Source: Verpa conica
Lineage: Eukaryota; Ascomycota; Pezizomycetes; Pezizales; Morchellaceae
Assembly (NCBI GenBank): GCA_033030425.1
Contig: JAUFSD010000007.1
Span: forward strand, 868,001 to 932,000
Length of the DNA: 64,000 bases
Reading direction: 5' to 3'
Below the pieces are notes generated by a model, which worked only from the letters and a program-made list of their open reading frames with translations, searched no databases and was not told the origin of the DNA. Every line of letters begins with the position of its first letter. Within the stretch, counting starts at the first letter, position 1. Positions 47,147-58,478 of the stretch are shown in pieces. Both the position numbers and the translations under genes were made by a program.

Positions 47147-49305
47147 ATGGAGTTCTCGACAGTATTTCGTGGTATGCTTCCTTTATCCTTATAGTTTACT
47201 TGGTGTATCTTCACTTGACCCACCGTGAAAGCCTGCTAAAGCCTTTTCTGTGAACTCAAGGTTTTAATGGCGCCCAACCTGCACCAAACGGTTCTCTAAT
47301 AGCCTCTATCGTTCACCCTAAACTCATTCTCCGCTCAACAACATCTCTACAGGTCAAGCGGGTAATCAACCTAAACCCCGAGTTCGCATCACGAATAAAC
47401 TTCGTCAAGTGGTCTCCATATTTGGACGGATCATATTCTTCACCAGCGTGGCATGGCATCCCATTGATAGGGAAAAGGAGAAGTGGGATTGATAAATCAG
47501 AGTCTGAAGGTGGAGGACGGCAAAGGATTCTGTTGGCAGATGAACATTCAATACATGTATATGATGTGGATGATGAAAAGTGGACTGTCTGTATCAACCA
47601 AGGGTTTGGAGGAATCAGGAATGTCGAGTTCGGCAGAAATGCAGATGAAGTGGTGGTTTTTTCGGAATTCCAGGTAAGACTTATCGGGCGTGGGGGGTAT
47701 TTTGATTGCTTTCTTGATAAAGGTGACCTTTGACTAACGTGTGTGGCAAGCAAAAGCTCAAGGTGACTGTTTGGAATCTAAACACATCAAAACAAATCGA
47801 AATCCCTAATCCTAAATTCCCTACAAAGGGTGAGCACAATCATTGATATTATTCATACGTGCCTCTTGGTGCTAACTTATTATTATAGGTTATGGTTACC
47901 GCCCTTGCACATCTCATTATGCACTACTCACCCGTTCTTCAACACACGACGTCATCAGTGTCCATCAACATACCACATATAAACTGGCTTCAAGTTTTCA
48001 ACTTCCAACACTGGATGCTCAAGGTCTAAAATGGTCTCCATGTGGACGTTGGATAGCAGTGTGGGATTCAGCTGCCTCTGGCTATAAGGTTCTGGTATAC
48101 ACCGCGGATGGGCATCTTTATAGGACCTATGAGAAGCCATGTGAAGGCCTAGGCGTCAAAAGTGTGGAGTGGAGTCCAGGGGGTGACTTTTTGACTATCG
48201 GAAGTTACGACGGAAAGCTAGCGTTTTTGAGCAATTATACCTTTTCTCCGGTACATAATCTCTCGGGAAACCCCGTTTGGGAAATTTGCAATCGGGCTAA
48301 TATATGTGGGGTAACTAGGTAATTGAGATGAACCATACAAGAACTATCCGCTTACCAGGGGTAACAGTATGGTCGGAATGTATCAAGTCTCCAAAGGAAC
48401 GGTATTATGCCCAAGTTCAACAGCCTACTACACTGCCAATGACTACAGCCAGTCCATCGGACAGCCAGCCTAAGCTTGGAATTTCTACAATTGCTTTCAA
48501 TAAGCCGGATGGTAATCTCATTGCAACCCGAAATGATAGCATGCCAACAACCGTTTGGATCTGGTCCCTTAAATTACTTAGGCCTTATGCAGTTTTGGTT
48601 CAACTGAATCCTATAAAGTCTATTAGCTGGCATCCCACTATACCGGACCTTTTGATGATCCAATGTGCTCCCGATACTACTGCTGGGGAGCCTTCAAAGC
48701 CACAAGGTGTTGTTTATCTTTGGAGTGCAACATGGACGCAACCTAGGGCAGTGACGGTTCCGATGGATCGTCTTTCAGGGACCACATGGGCGAGATGGAT
48801 TCTCACGGCGCCACCAACAGGGAATACTACCACTTCAAGCACTGCATCCACAAGTCCTCAGCCATGGGGCAATTCTGGTATTGATAGGAGAAGCCGAAGC
48901 CCCGAAAAAGATGTTGACAAGAAACCAATGCTGTTGTTTGGGGATAAGGATGGCTACACTGTTGGATGGGTTGATGATGAGCCGGTTCCCGAAGAAGAAG
49001 AAAGCGGAGATATGTCTATGGATGATCGATATGGGTTTCCGTTGGCTGGCAAGAGATCATGGGATCCGGCTGATTGGGAATACTGCTCGCCCGGCAATGC
49101 TCCACCAAGGCGCGCATTATCTTCTGCATCTCAAGTAACCAAGTCCTACATTCGGCAGGAAAATCGTGGCGGTAGCAGCAGGGGTGGGCTAGGAAGCGTA
49201 TCTGGGATATCTGGAGAATCTCCGAGCACCCGTTCTCAGTCAAATAACAAGGAAGAGGATTCTTTTGACTACAAGTCACGCCAAAACGTTCGAGTGAGAT
49301 CTTGA
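47147..49305 (+). CDS. WD-repeat protein WRAP73 (WDR8)
   Basis: Five exons: 47147-47171, 47261-47673, 47757-47829, 47889-48274 and 48319-49305; 627 residues. The start MEFSTVFRGFNGAQPAPNGS and the blocks INFVKWSPYLDGSYSSPAWHG, ILLADEHSIHVYDVDDEKWT, LKWSPCGRWIAVWDSAASGYKV, VKSVEWSPGGDFLTIGSYDG, and IAFNKPDGNLIATRNDSMPTTVWIW match WRAP73/WDR8 proteins. SISWHPTIPDLLMIQC and GVVYLWSA complete the propeller. The last 130 residues are Ser/Arg-rich and disordered. WRAP73 works with SSX2IP-type partners at spindle pole bodies or centrosomes (Wdr8-Msd1 in fission yeast) to anchor microtubule minus ends. Intron 4 is inferred at 48275-48318: a 44-nt intron with a weak GTTTGG donor that restores GNPVIEMNHTRTIRLP; it is the least certain junction. 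Confidence 0.88.
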
Positions 49306-52300
49306 CAGCTACGATATGTCAAAGCACTTTAGACGTACAGATATAATATTCCACAGATAATCAACCTGGCCTTCTTTTGAATATTTTCGACTAATGATAC
49401 TGGCCATTCGATAACATTCTTTATTTTTCTTTGTCAGCTTCATAGGGTTTTTGGGCACGCATATTTTATACCCGCATTTAATCTGGTTTTTTTCTATTTC
49501 TATTTTTCATCCTCTAGGAAGAAGATAGGACGGCTACTGCTATTGACTACTTCGGGCACATTATTCTTGTATTTTTTTGACCTTTTTTTTTTTTGGTTTC
49601 TCGAACCGCCTTGATCTATGTTTTGATATATGGTGTTTTTGGGGTGTAAAGTGTTTGCTTTTGAGTTTCATTGGCTTTTCTTCATTTTATTTCTGAAGGT
49701 TTCTGGTCTTTTACTTGCGGATTTGTTTACTCTTCATCTCGGTTGAGCTCTTGTGGAATAGTGGACCAATAATTGCCCTATTCTATTTGACTTTTCCCTG
49801 GCCCGCTAGTTCTAGGGGACTTTTTCGGTTTGGAGTGAGCAAGGAGGAAAATTGTTTCAGTGTTCTAAGCATTTTTAGAGTTTTGACGATGAGACGATAA
49901 CCATCTTGTAGTAGTGTGAAGTTGGTATAGGGGCTGTGTGAAGATAGTGTGGGAGATGGTTTCCTGTTTTTATGACGTGGTTTCTTTTTGTGTGGTTTTC
50001 TCCCTTCAATGTTTGGATATAAGTCTCTTTCTCATTTTTATGGGGCGTCATTTGCATTTTTACTAGGCATTTTGCATCACAAAGTTTGTTCCACGTATTT
50101 GGGTTTGGGAGGAGGCTTTGCCTAGTATGAGGCGAAGTATTTTCCTATTGGTGTATAAAAGAACAATTTGTAACATGTAGGCTGGTTATCGTCTTTTTAT
50201 TCCTTCATCTGGTGGAACAGGAAAATCATAAATAGTTCAAAAAGGAAAATCTCAAAAAAATAAATAATTTCACTTGGGAAGATCATTATCGTTTTCGAAG
50301 TTCTCTAGCGCCTCACCTAGGATTATACTTCTTGATATTGATACCCTTGGTGACACTTATTCTATATTTGCGTCTCACCCTGAAACACTCCGTATCGCTC
50401 TACTTATTACATGGTGAGGATTCGGAGATTTTTTTTTTTGTGCTTGGTAACGGGAGGCTGCAGAACCAGATTTTAGTCTCATGGTAATGATGTCATAGCC
50501 TCAGTAAGTGCTGTCTGATCGCACTTTAAAATGGAGCCTGTTCCCGGGTTTCTTTTTTACAGCTGAACCTCGATATACGCACGTACTCGGGGGATGGGGG
50601 GATCGTATGCTTATTTCGAGGTAGGTTCTATGGGCGATGGGAAATTTGGAAGGGGGAGCTGTTGGTTCGTATGCTTGCTTGTGATGAATGTGCTTATATA
50701 TCGGGGTTTTATAGTATTTGCAAGACCTAAGATGCTAATGGTTTTCACTCAGACAGAAACCGTTGCTAAGCATTCCTACTAAACCGGCAGGTTCCATTCC
50801 TTGCACCGACAAGGAGTGGTTGAATTGGCCGATATTCCCTGTGGGGGGGGGGTTGCGTGTTGGACCATGTCGAAATTTGTATTTTGAGCGCTTTGATGTC
50901 ATGTATGTACAAGGCTCTCATAATGAAGAACGTATGAGAAATTAAGAGGATAGACTGTCTTTTCAGCTTATTTTTAGTCCAAGGTCTCACCCTCGTCAAT
51001 AAAGACCCTGCACTATACCCGTTGCGGAGGCGCTTTTCTACTAGCTGATACCATGTCTCAGGTTAACTACTGACACTTTTATCTATCATCAGACCTTTTC
51101 TAGTATAGGTCCACTGAACCTACTGGAACCTAAGTCTACTCCCTACATATTCAAGTAGGGCACTAATTGTGGACGTAGTGGGCCTGCTTAGAAGCCCCGA
51201 AAACTATCAGGTAGCCATTTTTAGTAAGGAGCTGGGGGGTGTGTAGTTACTTTTGTGGTCGAGATCACAAGCATCAGGTATTTTAAGCGTAGATCTTGTC
51301 AGCCCCTCGGTCAGAACACTTGACAGCCTTAACCTCCACGTTGTCTTATTGCGTCATAGGCAGCAGTGATCGATAGGCGATGGAGTGCACAGATTAGAGG
51401 TTGCCCTCGACAACCATGCTCAACTATTCTATGTCTCACGCCATTAGCAACCTAAACCCGAGGAGTAATAACCTAGGCTTTGTACTTTTATATCATCTAA
51501 TCTGGAATTCGAGAGCTCATACGATGTGACTAGAAGTACCTAGAGACCATCAGCATTAGGATGGTATATATACTTACTCCAGTGTGTCAATTTAACATTT
51601 TTTCGCAATTAGTCATCTTAGGAGGGCCCTCTGGTTTTAGCTTGTTAGTAGGGTATGGTTTAGTAAGGCATGGAGACATACCTTTGCGAGGTGGGAAAAA
51701 TCTCAGATACATCTATTGGCTATTAAGGTAGCAATATCAAATCAACTGGGTGAAATGTCTTAATAGTATTAGTTCCTCGGAGACTTTGATAAGTCCTTCT
51801 ATAGTTTTTAAAGCCCTCTCAATATCCTCTGCTGGTTGTTCGGCTATTTCTAAAAACTCCTCGGAAACCTGAATCCCCACGGCCCTTGAGAGTAGGGCGT
51901 TCTCTCAAAATTTCCTGGGTTGTCTTAGCGATGGTAAGCACTACTACAAAAACATTGGTAGACTTCAGGAAGTACACATGCTATATCGTTGGGACTAGCT
52001 ATGCGGACGCCGTAGGGGGACAACATACTGTTTTTACGAACCTTTTTCTAATAATACCTTGGGCTCTAGAAGAATTAGAATTATAGAAATTTAATTCGAT
52101 GTACGAAAGCTATTTCTGATTTTACAGGGCTATTGGCAATACTGTATTATATCAACTGATGTAATCAATGTATTGCGTAATCAATGTCCTCACTCAGTGT
52201 CAGTTTTGCTATCTCTGCTGTTGACATGCTGTAATCTTCTTCCATTTACTTTAGTATATGGGAAGATGACCATGGTATGGTATTAGATAGAAGTATTTGA

Positions 52301-52718
52301 TGTTCGAGTACTATTCTTTGTAAATATACAGAAGTTCACTCAACTAGCGCTGCCTCTGACTGAGAATAGCTAAGCCAGGTATAAAACTACTGAGGGATAT
52401 TCTATCAAGTAGGTGTATTATAGGTATAAGTAGGTTCTGAGTCTATGATATAGGAGGTTCAGTGTATTATAGGAGCATATATAGAGATTATAAGAGAATT
52501 TGAGAGAGGGTCGGATGAGCTCTCTGAGATAATATGCTCGTAGTCTATTCCTTTATCCAATAGACTAGGGACGGTATAAGTGTATGTGTATAGGAGTCAG
52601 GTATCACTCTAAAAAAGAATTGCAGCTACGGGGGTTACAAGAAAAGATTAAATAAATTGATAATCGGTTCGTAGTGGTGGGGAAGAGACGCACTTGTTGA
52701 GAAAGAAAGAAAGTAGTG
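49306..52718. other. Gene-free region between WRAP73 and the copia element
   Basis: T-rich sequence follows WRAP73. No gene, RNA or repeat could be recognised, apart from the target duplication of the copia insertion at the right border. Confidence 0.4.
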
Positions 52719-52723
52719 GAAGT

Positions 52724-52930
52724 TGAAGAACAGTGTAAAGTGAAGATGATGATTCTATTAAACAAGAGGGAAATCTGTCCCCTATTTATACAACTATATT
52801 CTGTTACACAAAAATAATATGAGTCATTCTCGCCGGAATGCTCTTCCTTGTTCCGTAAACTTCCACAACAAACTAGATAATTCCATTATCTTAATACATG
52901 ACTAATACATGAAAAATGTACAATTTAACA
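52724..52930 (-). repeat. Copia 3' LTR
   Basis: In element orientation the LTR starts TGTTAAATTG and ends CTGTTCTTCA. It is identical to the other LTR except for one C/T difference. Begins with TG and ends with CA as expected. Confidence 0.95.
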
Positions 52931-52937
52931 CTTCCCC

Positions 52938-55900
52938 TCATTTGTTACCTCGTATTGAAATGGCATGTTGAAGGTGTGCTGGTTTTGGTAGACCTTTTGT
53001 GAGAATGTCGGCAATATTGTCAGAGGTGGAAACATATTCTAGGGTGAATATTCCTGATTCGTACCATTCGCGGGTAGAGTGGTATTGAATATCGATGTGT
53101 TTGGATCTATCATGGATTCGTGGATTTCGAACCAGCTCAATGGAGCCAGTGTTGTCAGCGTGTATTGTATAGTTGTAAGATTGACTAAGTTCTGTTAGGC
53201 CGGATTTCAACCATACAAGTTGCTTTGCGGTTAGGTTTAGGGCCATGTATTCCGCTTCGGTGGTTGACGTAGCAACTGATCTTTGTTTGCGACTTCTCCA
53301 ACTAATAGTTGACTTTCCAAGTTGAAAGACATATCCAGAAAAGGATTTTCGATCAGAGATGTTGGAACCGAATGAGCTATCTGAGAACCCATGTAACGTG
53401 TTGTCGGAGTGTTTGGAGTAGAACAGTGTCCAGTCTTTAGTGCCTTTGAGATATCTGAGAACTCGTTTGGCAGCAATTAAATGTTCTGTCGTAGGGCAGG
53501 AGGAAAACTGGGAGAGAAAGGTGACTGTGTGAGAAATATCGGGTCTGGTGCCGATACTGGCATACATAAGGGATCCGATTATGGATTGATAGAGTTTTTG
53601 ATTATCTATCATGGACTCTGCCGTTCCTGTTGTGAGTAGAGTGTTGGGTTCAAGTGGCGTGCCAACTGGTCTAGATTCATGCATTTGGAACTTCTCGAGG
53701 AGTTTTTGTATGTACCCTTTTTGTGAGAGATGAATGCCATCTGAGGTGCAGTCAATTTCTAATCCCTGAATGTATTTGGATTCGCCGAGGTCTGTGCATT
53801 CGAAGTCTGTCATGAGAGACTGTTTGATGCCTTGACGATAATTATTGCTGGGTCCAAATATCATAATGTCGTCAACGTAGACGGCTAGGTAGATGTGTTC
53901 TGAAGATTTCACGGAATGATTAGGGCGTCAGGGTGAGTCTTGGCGTGACTCGGGCCAGGAGGAAGGCAGGGTAACCAGTGTCGAGGAGAAGGACAAAGAC
54001 ATTGTGCAAAGGGGGGATTTTGTGTATAAATAGGGAGCGTTGCTCCCTCTCTGTAATAGTTTTTTTCTTCTTTCTTTACGCAACGTTTCTTCAGTTAGAA
54101 CCAATACAAGTTCTTCTCTTCGCTGCCTCTCCGCTGTTCCATCGCTTTGCGATCGCAGAATCCACTTCCTACTTCACAAACCTTTGGTATTTTGCCTGTA
54201 ACGGATAGTTACCTTGCCATCGAGTTAGTTGTATCCTGTGGCCACGCTGTCCCCACGCTGTCATCCTTGAAAGAAGAGTTGATGAACACACATGGATCGA
54301 AGTAGGATGCTTTGAATCCTTTCAGTTTGAGAGAGTCGACCAGGCAGGCGTACCACTCTCGAGGGGACTGTTTCAATCCGTAGATGCATTTGCGAAGTTT
54401 ACACACTTTGTTGTCTTGTTTGTATCCTTCAGGAAGTTCAAGATAGATCTCTTCCTTGAGGACACCATGGAGAAAGGCAGTTTTGACGTCTAACTGAATG
54501 GGAATCCAGTTGTTATGGGCAGCAAGGGCTAGTAGGAGTCGTAGAGAGTCATAACGGGCCACTGGTGAGAATGTTTCATCGAAATCGAGACCTGGTATTT
54601 GTGAATATCCTTTGGCGACGTATCTGGCCTTGTATCGTTCAATGGTTCCGTCTCGGTTGTGTTTTGTTTTGTATACCCATCTTCCTTTCACAACTTCTCG
54701 ATTTTGAGGTCGTTCTACTATATCCCATGTGTTGTTTTTAATGAGTGCGTCGTATTCTTCCTTCATTGCTTTATTCCAAAGTTCCGTATCTTCCCCTGAG
54801 GTGGCTTGTCGAAAGGTAACTGGATCGGTGCTGACGTAGGCATAGTGAACTGGGATGTCAGTTGCAGTGTTTGCTCTGGCTTGACGAAGCTGTCTCCTAA
54901 GATCATTCCTTTGGGTTCTATGTTCTTTTAAGGAATCGTCTTTTAGGCGTTGGTGATCTCGAGGGTCTTCGTTTTGTTCGATAACTAGGAGATCGTCTTT
55001 CAGATCTCTGTCTAGTTTCTCAATTTTGGCTTGTATTCTGCGTATTTCTGTATCCCTTTGTTCTTGTTCGATTTGGGTTGTTTTTTCGACTGGCCTTTTT
55101 TCTCTTGTTGATCGTCTGGGTGTTTGAAAAAGGGGAGGAATTGGTGCAATAGTTTCCTTTTTTGATGGAGATAATGGAAAGTCTCCTGGTGTGTGTGTTT
55201 CTGGTTCTTCATCAGAGTCTGGTAGTGGAAGTATAAAATCTTTTTCTTCCCCTTCGTCTTCTAAAGGAACTGCTTCTTTTCCTTTTGAAGATGACTCTGG
55301 TACTGACGCTTCGAGTTTTGGAGTTTCTATAGGAGGGTAGGAGACATCAATCGATACTTCCCCTGAAGCTGGAGGGGGGAACGTGATATCTCTAGTGACT
55401 ACCACCTTGTGTTGAGATGGTATCCAAACTCGGTATTGTGTGTCGCTGTCTGTGTATCCAACAAATTTTCCTTCGACTGCTCTTGGTTCTAATTTGCTTC
55501 CGGCTGGCCTGGCTTCCTTGTGAATATGGATGTAGCATTTCTGACCGAAAGGGTGAGCATGTTTGATTGTTGGTTTCTTTCCATGGAGTGCTTCGTATGG
55601 GGTTTTATCCTTTAGAGCACTGTGTAGGAGTCTATTTTTGAGATAGACAGCAGTTGAGTACGCTTCTTGCCATAGGATTCTGGGATGGTCCATTATCATG
55701 CATCGAACCATTGTGGTTACCGTCCTGTTGAATCTTTCGGCTACCCCATTTGATTCATGGGAGTATGGTGGTGTTGTTTCTTGAGTGATGCCCTCTTTTC
55801 CGAAGAAGGTCTTGGTATTTTTGTTGACGTATTCGCCTCCACCATCAGCTCTGAACCTTTTTATTGTGGTGTTATGCTGATTTTTGACCTTATTGGTGAA

Positions 55901-57550
55901 GTGTTCGATGGCTTTACACGCATCGTCTTTATTCTTTAGAAAGTAAATCCAAGAATAGCGAGTGTAGTCGTCTATAAAAGACATATAGTACTGGCATTTG
56001 TCCTGAGACATTACTCTTTGTTTACCAGAGAGATCTGAATGGACTAGTTCGAAGGGTTGTGTGGCTCTAGTACTTATTGTCTTTGGGACCGAATGAGTGC
56101 TTTTTGAAAGGGCGCATGGTCCGCAGTGGAAGTTACTTGGTTTCTTTGGGAGATTGGTACGGTCGGCATACAGGCTATGAAGACTAGACGGATGTCCGAG
56201 TGCTTCATGCCATTCAGAGTAAGAAGAGAGACGTGCTACATTATCAACTATTTGTACATTCCAGTGCCCGTTTACCAATTTTCCCCAGAGTAGTTCCTTT
56301 TCGCCCTTTTTAACAATTTTGTTTCCTCCTCCTGCATCAACTCTGCACCCCTTTTTGTCAAGAACGGTCTCGGAGATGAGACCAACTGGTCCGAACGTGG
56401 GGACGAGGAGTACATCAGTGAGAACGACTGAAGATCTTCCTCCGTCAGGGAGCCAACACTCGATGAGGATATCTCCAATTCCTGGAGCTCAATGAGCGGT
56501 CCCATCAGCTGTTCTAACGATTCCGTCGTAAGGTCGAACCGTGGTGAAGAGTTCTTTATGGGGAGAGATGTGAGCAGTTGCGCCAGAGTCGAATATCCAG
56601 AATGAGGAGGATGAGGAATTATGGCGTACCATTAAAACGGTTGCCGAATTATGTGTGCTAGTGGAGGCGTTATCCTCCTTTCCTTTTCCTTTTCCTCCTT
56701 TCTTTCTCCATTCTTTTTCCTTTTTGAGCCTTCTGCAGTCATCGTGGGTATGATTTGTGAATTTCTTTCCTGTTTTTGCCAGACAGTAGGTACAGTGTTT
56801 CTTTGTGCTATGGCTGGTGTTGAAGACGGTATTTTCGGAGCTGCCGGTTTTATTGGCGGATAGATCGGTGAGTCTATTGTAGACGTCTTCGTAGGAAAGA
56901 TTCTCCTTGGTTTGGAGATTGTCGATGATGTTTTCCATTGAGGTGGCAGTGTTTAGAGAAACAAGCAGCAAGGCTGCTTTGGCTCGGTTGGAATTTGCGA
57001 CGGAGTGGAAATCCTTGGATAGTCCTTCTTTTGTTGTGTCCTGGCATCGTTGCTGAAACCTATTCCATTGATTTTGGAAGGTGGTTAGGTGGTCTGCAAG
57101 AGAGGTATTGTCCTGGTAACGTAGGTTCAGGAGCGTTGTGAGGATATTGATCGTAGTTGCTGGAGTTTCCCTATCAAAAAGGTCTTTAAGGGCTTTCCAG
57201 GCACCGTGTGCGCTGCCGGCGGCAACGACTGTGGTTTGAAGTTCTTCTGATACACCGTTGAGTAGAAGTGCGAGAGCTCGCTTGGAGATGGTTTTCCATT
57301 TCAGATGTTCTTCAGAGGCTTTGTCGGTTGGTTCTTTATTCTCGCCACTCACATTTTCCCACCATTCAACTGAGTCAAAAGTAATCTTCCAGGCTCCTGC
57401 CCAGGTCTGATAGTTTGACTGTCCAGTAAGAACGGGAAGTCTATCTGTCTTGACCATAAGGTTTCCCATAGGATTGGGAGTGGCAGTGCTCGTAGGTTGG
57501 ACTACAGTTTCATCACCGGACTTGCTTGTAGAAGCTGCTCCTGAAGACAT
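52938..57550 (-). pseudogene. Copia gag-pol polyprotein, interrupted
   Basis: Starts at the ATG at 57550. Gag (about 300 residues) carries the UBN2-type capsid core and a zinc-knuckle-like CTYC..HTHDDC motif. The protease site is WIFDSGATAHIS. A TGA at 56491-56489 ends the first frame, but the same frame stays open beyond it into integrase (HEALGHPSSLH, CGPCALSKSTH, HSDLSG, RADGGGEYV, GVAERFNRT). The RT then follows (KTAFLHG, YGLKQSPREWY). After FKDDSV the frame is broken by an insertion (about 53914-54253) and resumes with KSSEHIYLAVYVDDIMIFG, ending in RNase H (HADNTGSIEL, HIDIQYH) and TKGLPKP. Apart from the TGA and the insertion the frame is open for over 1,400 codons. Described as a broken gene; the TGA might instead be a programmed readthrough site. 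Confidence 0.93.
53914..54253 (+). mobile_element. Nested insertion in copia RT, possibly a solo LTR
   Basis: About 340 bases split the RT coding region just before the YVDD block. CACG occurs at both borders (53910-53913 and 54254-54257), and GACAGCGTGG is tandemly duplicated (minus strand) at the right side. The insert has a TATA box (GTATAAATAG, 54024-54033), a small hairpin GGGAGCGTTGCTCCC just after it, a T-rich run, and TGTAACGGATAG near its right side. This resembles an LTR promoter of another retroelement. Clean TG..CA ends were not found, so the class is uncertain. Confidence 0.55.
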
Positions 57551-57613
57551 GGTTTAGTGTTGGGTGTATGTTTTGTGAGAGAAGGTAAAGAATAGCGGGG
57601 TTTATTGTGCAGA

Positions 57614-57629
57614 ACCCGAGCTCATAACC
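57614..57629 (-). other. Primer binding site complementary to a tRNA-Met anticodon region
   Basis: Directly after the 5' LTR, in element orientation, the sequence is GGTTATGAGCTCGGG. Its complement, GAGCTCATAACC, looks like the anticodon stem-loop of tRNA-Met (CAT anticodon). This is the half-tRNA priming arrangement known for Drosophila copia, not the usual 3'-end priming. Confidence 0.65.
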
Positions 57630-57836
57630 TGAAGAACAGTGTAAAGTGAAGATGATGATTCTATTAAACAAGAGGGAAATCTGTCCCCTATTTATACAAC
57701 TATATTCTGTTACACAAAAATAATATGAGTCATTCTCGCCGGAATGCTCTTCCTTGTTCCGTAAACTTCTACAACAAACTAGATAATTCCATTATCTTAA
57801 TACATGACTAATACATGAAAAATGTACAATTTAACA
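57630..57836 (-). repeat. Copia 5' LTR
   Basis: 207 bases, same ends as the 3' LTR, with one difference (T at 57770 against C at 52864). The change is C to T in a CpA context on the + strand. Confidence 0.95.
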
Positions 57837-57841
57837 GAAGT

Positions 57842-58478
57842 GAACTGGAAAGAAGTATTTTTATGGATAACTACCAGAAATAAATTAACTACAAAAGGGT
57901 ATATATTAATAGTGTAATATTATTATAATCTACGTGGGTTTAACTTATGGGTAAATAAAGAATAATAAAAACAATGGAAACCTGAGGTTTATGGGTGAGT
58001 GATAATATATGATGCTGTTACAGTATAATCTCACAAATAGCTGTGTTGAGTTCTTATGCTGGCGAAGGGAGTAGCTGTTATAAGAGTTTGCGTATAAATT
58101 AATTGGTTATTCTAGTGCGACTGGGCTACTTTAAGACTATATCGAAGGCTTATATCACATTTCTAATATTTAGACTTAATATCTTCTTTAATAGTTTCTA
58201 ATCTATGATGTTACTAGATAACTTGTCTAAAGTTTTGCTATAGTAGTCGTAAAGAAAAGAACTATGCTACACGTGTGGCCAGATTCTTTTTTCTTGCATA
58301 GTACACTTGGAGAGATATATGCGAGTGATAATTTATGAATCAACCCACACCCAAAGACTATAGCCAAAGCTATCTTCCTTTGTATACCTACTCTATGTAT
58401 AAAAAGTATGCGCAATCAACAGTTCTATATAAGCAACCAAAGAAAGCACAAAAGGATAGGTATCGAAATCGCCGCTCT
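57842..58478. other. Intergenic region
   Basis: AT-rich. Continues the sequence interrupted by the copia insertion and holds the 3' flank of the acid phosphatase gene. Nothing else recognised. Confidence 0.4.

Larger units (their letters stand above)
52719..57841 (-). mobile_element. Ty1/copia LTR retrotransposon (full length, minus orientation)
   Basis: A 5.1-kb element bounded by two 207-bp LTRs and a 5-bp target site duplication GAAGT (52719-52723 and 57837-57841). Between the LTRs a gag-pol frame on the minus strand has the copia order gag, protease, integrase, reverse transcriptase, RNase H. A polypurine tract (GAGGGGAAG) abuts the 3' LTR and a tRNA-Met-like primer site abuts the 5' LTR. 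The LTRs differ at one base only (52864 C, 57770 T), so insertion was recent. It is not autonomous in its present form: a stop lies at the gag/protease end and about 340 bases are inserted in the RT region. Confidence 0.96.

Noticed and set aside
55757..57141. Plus-strand frames inside the copia element
   Set aside because: Antisense to gag-pol motifs.
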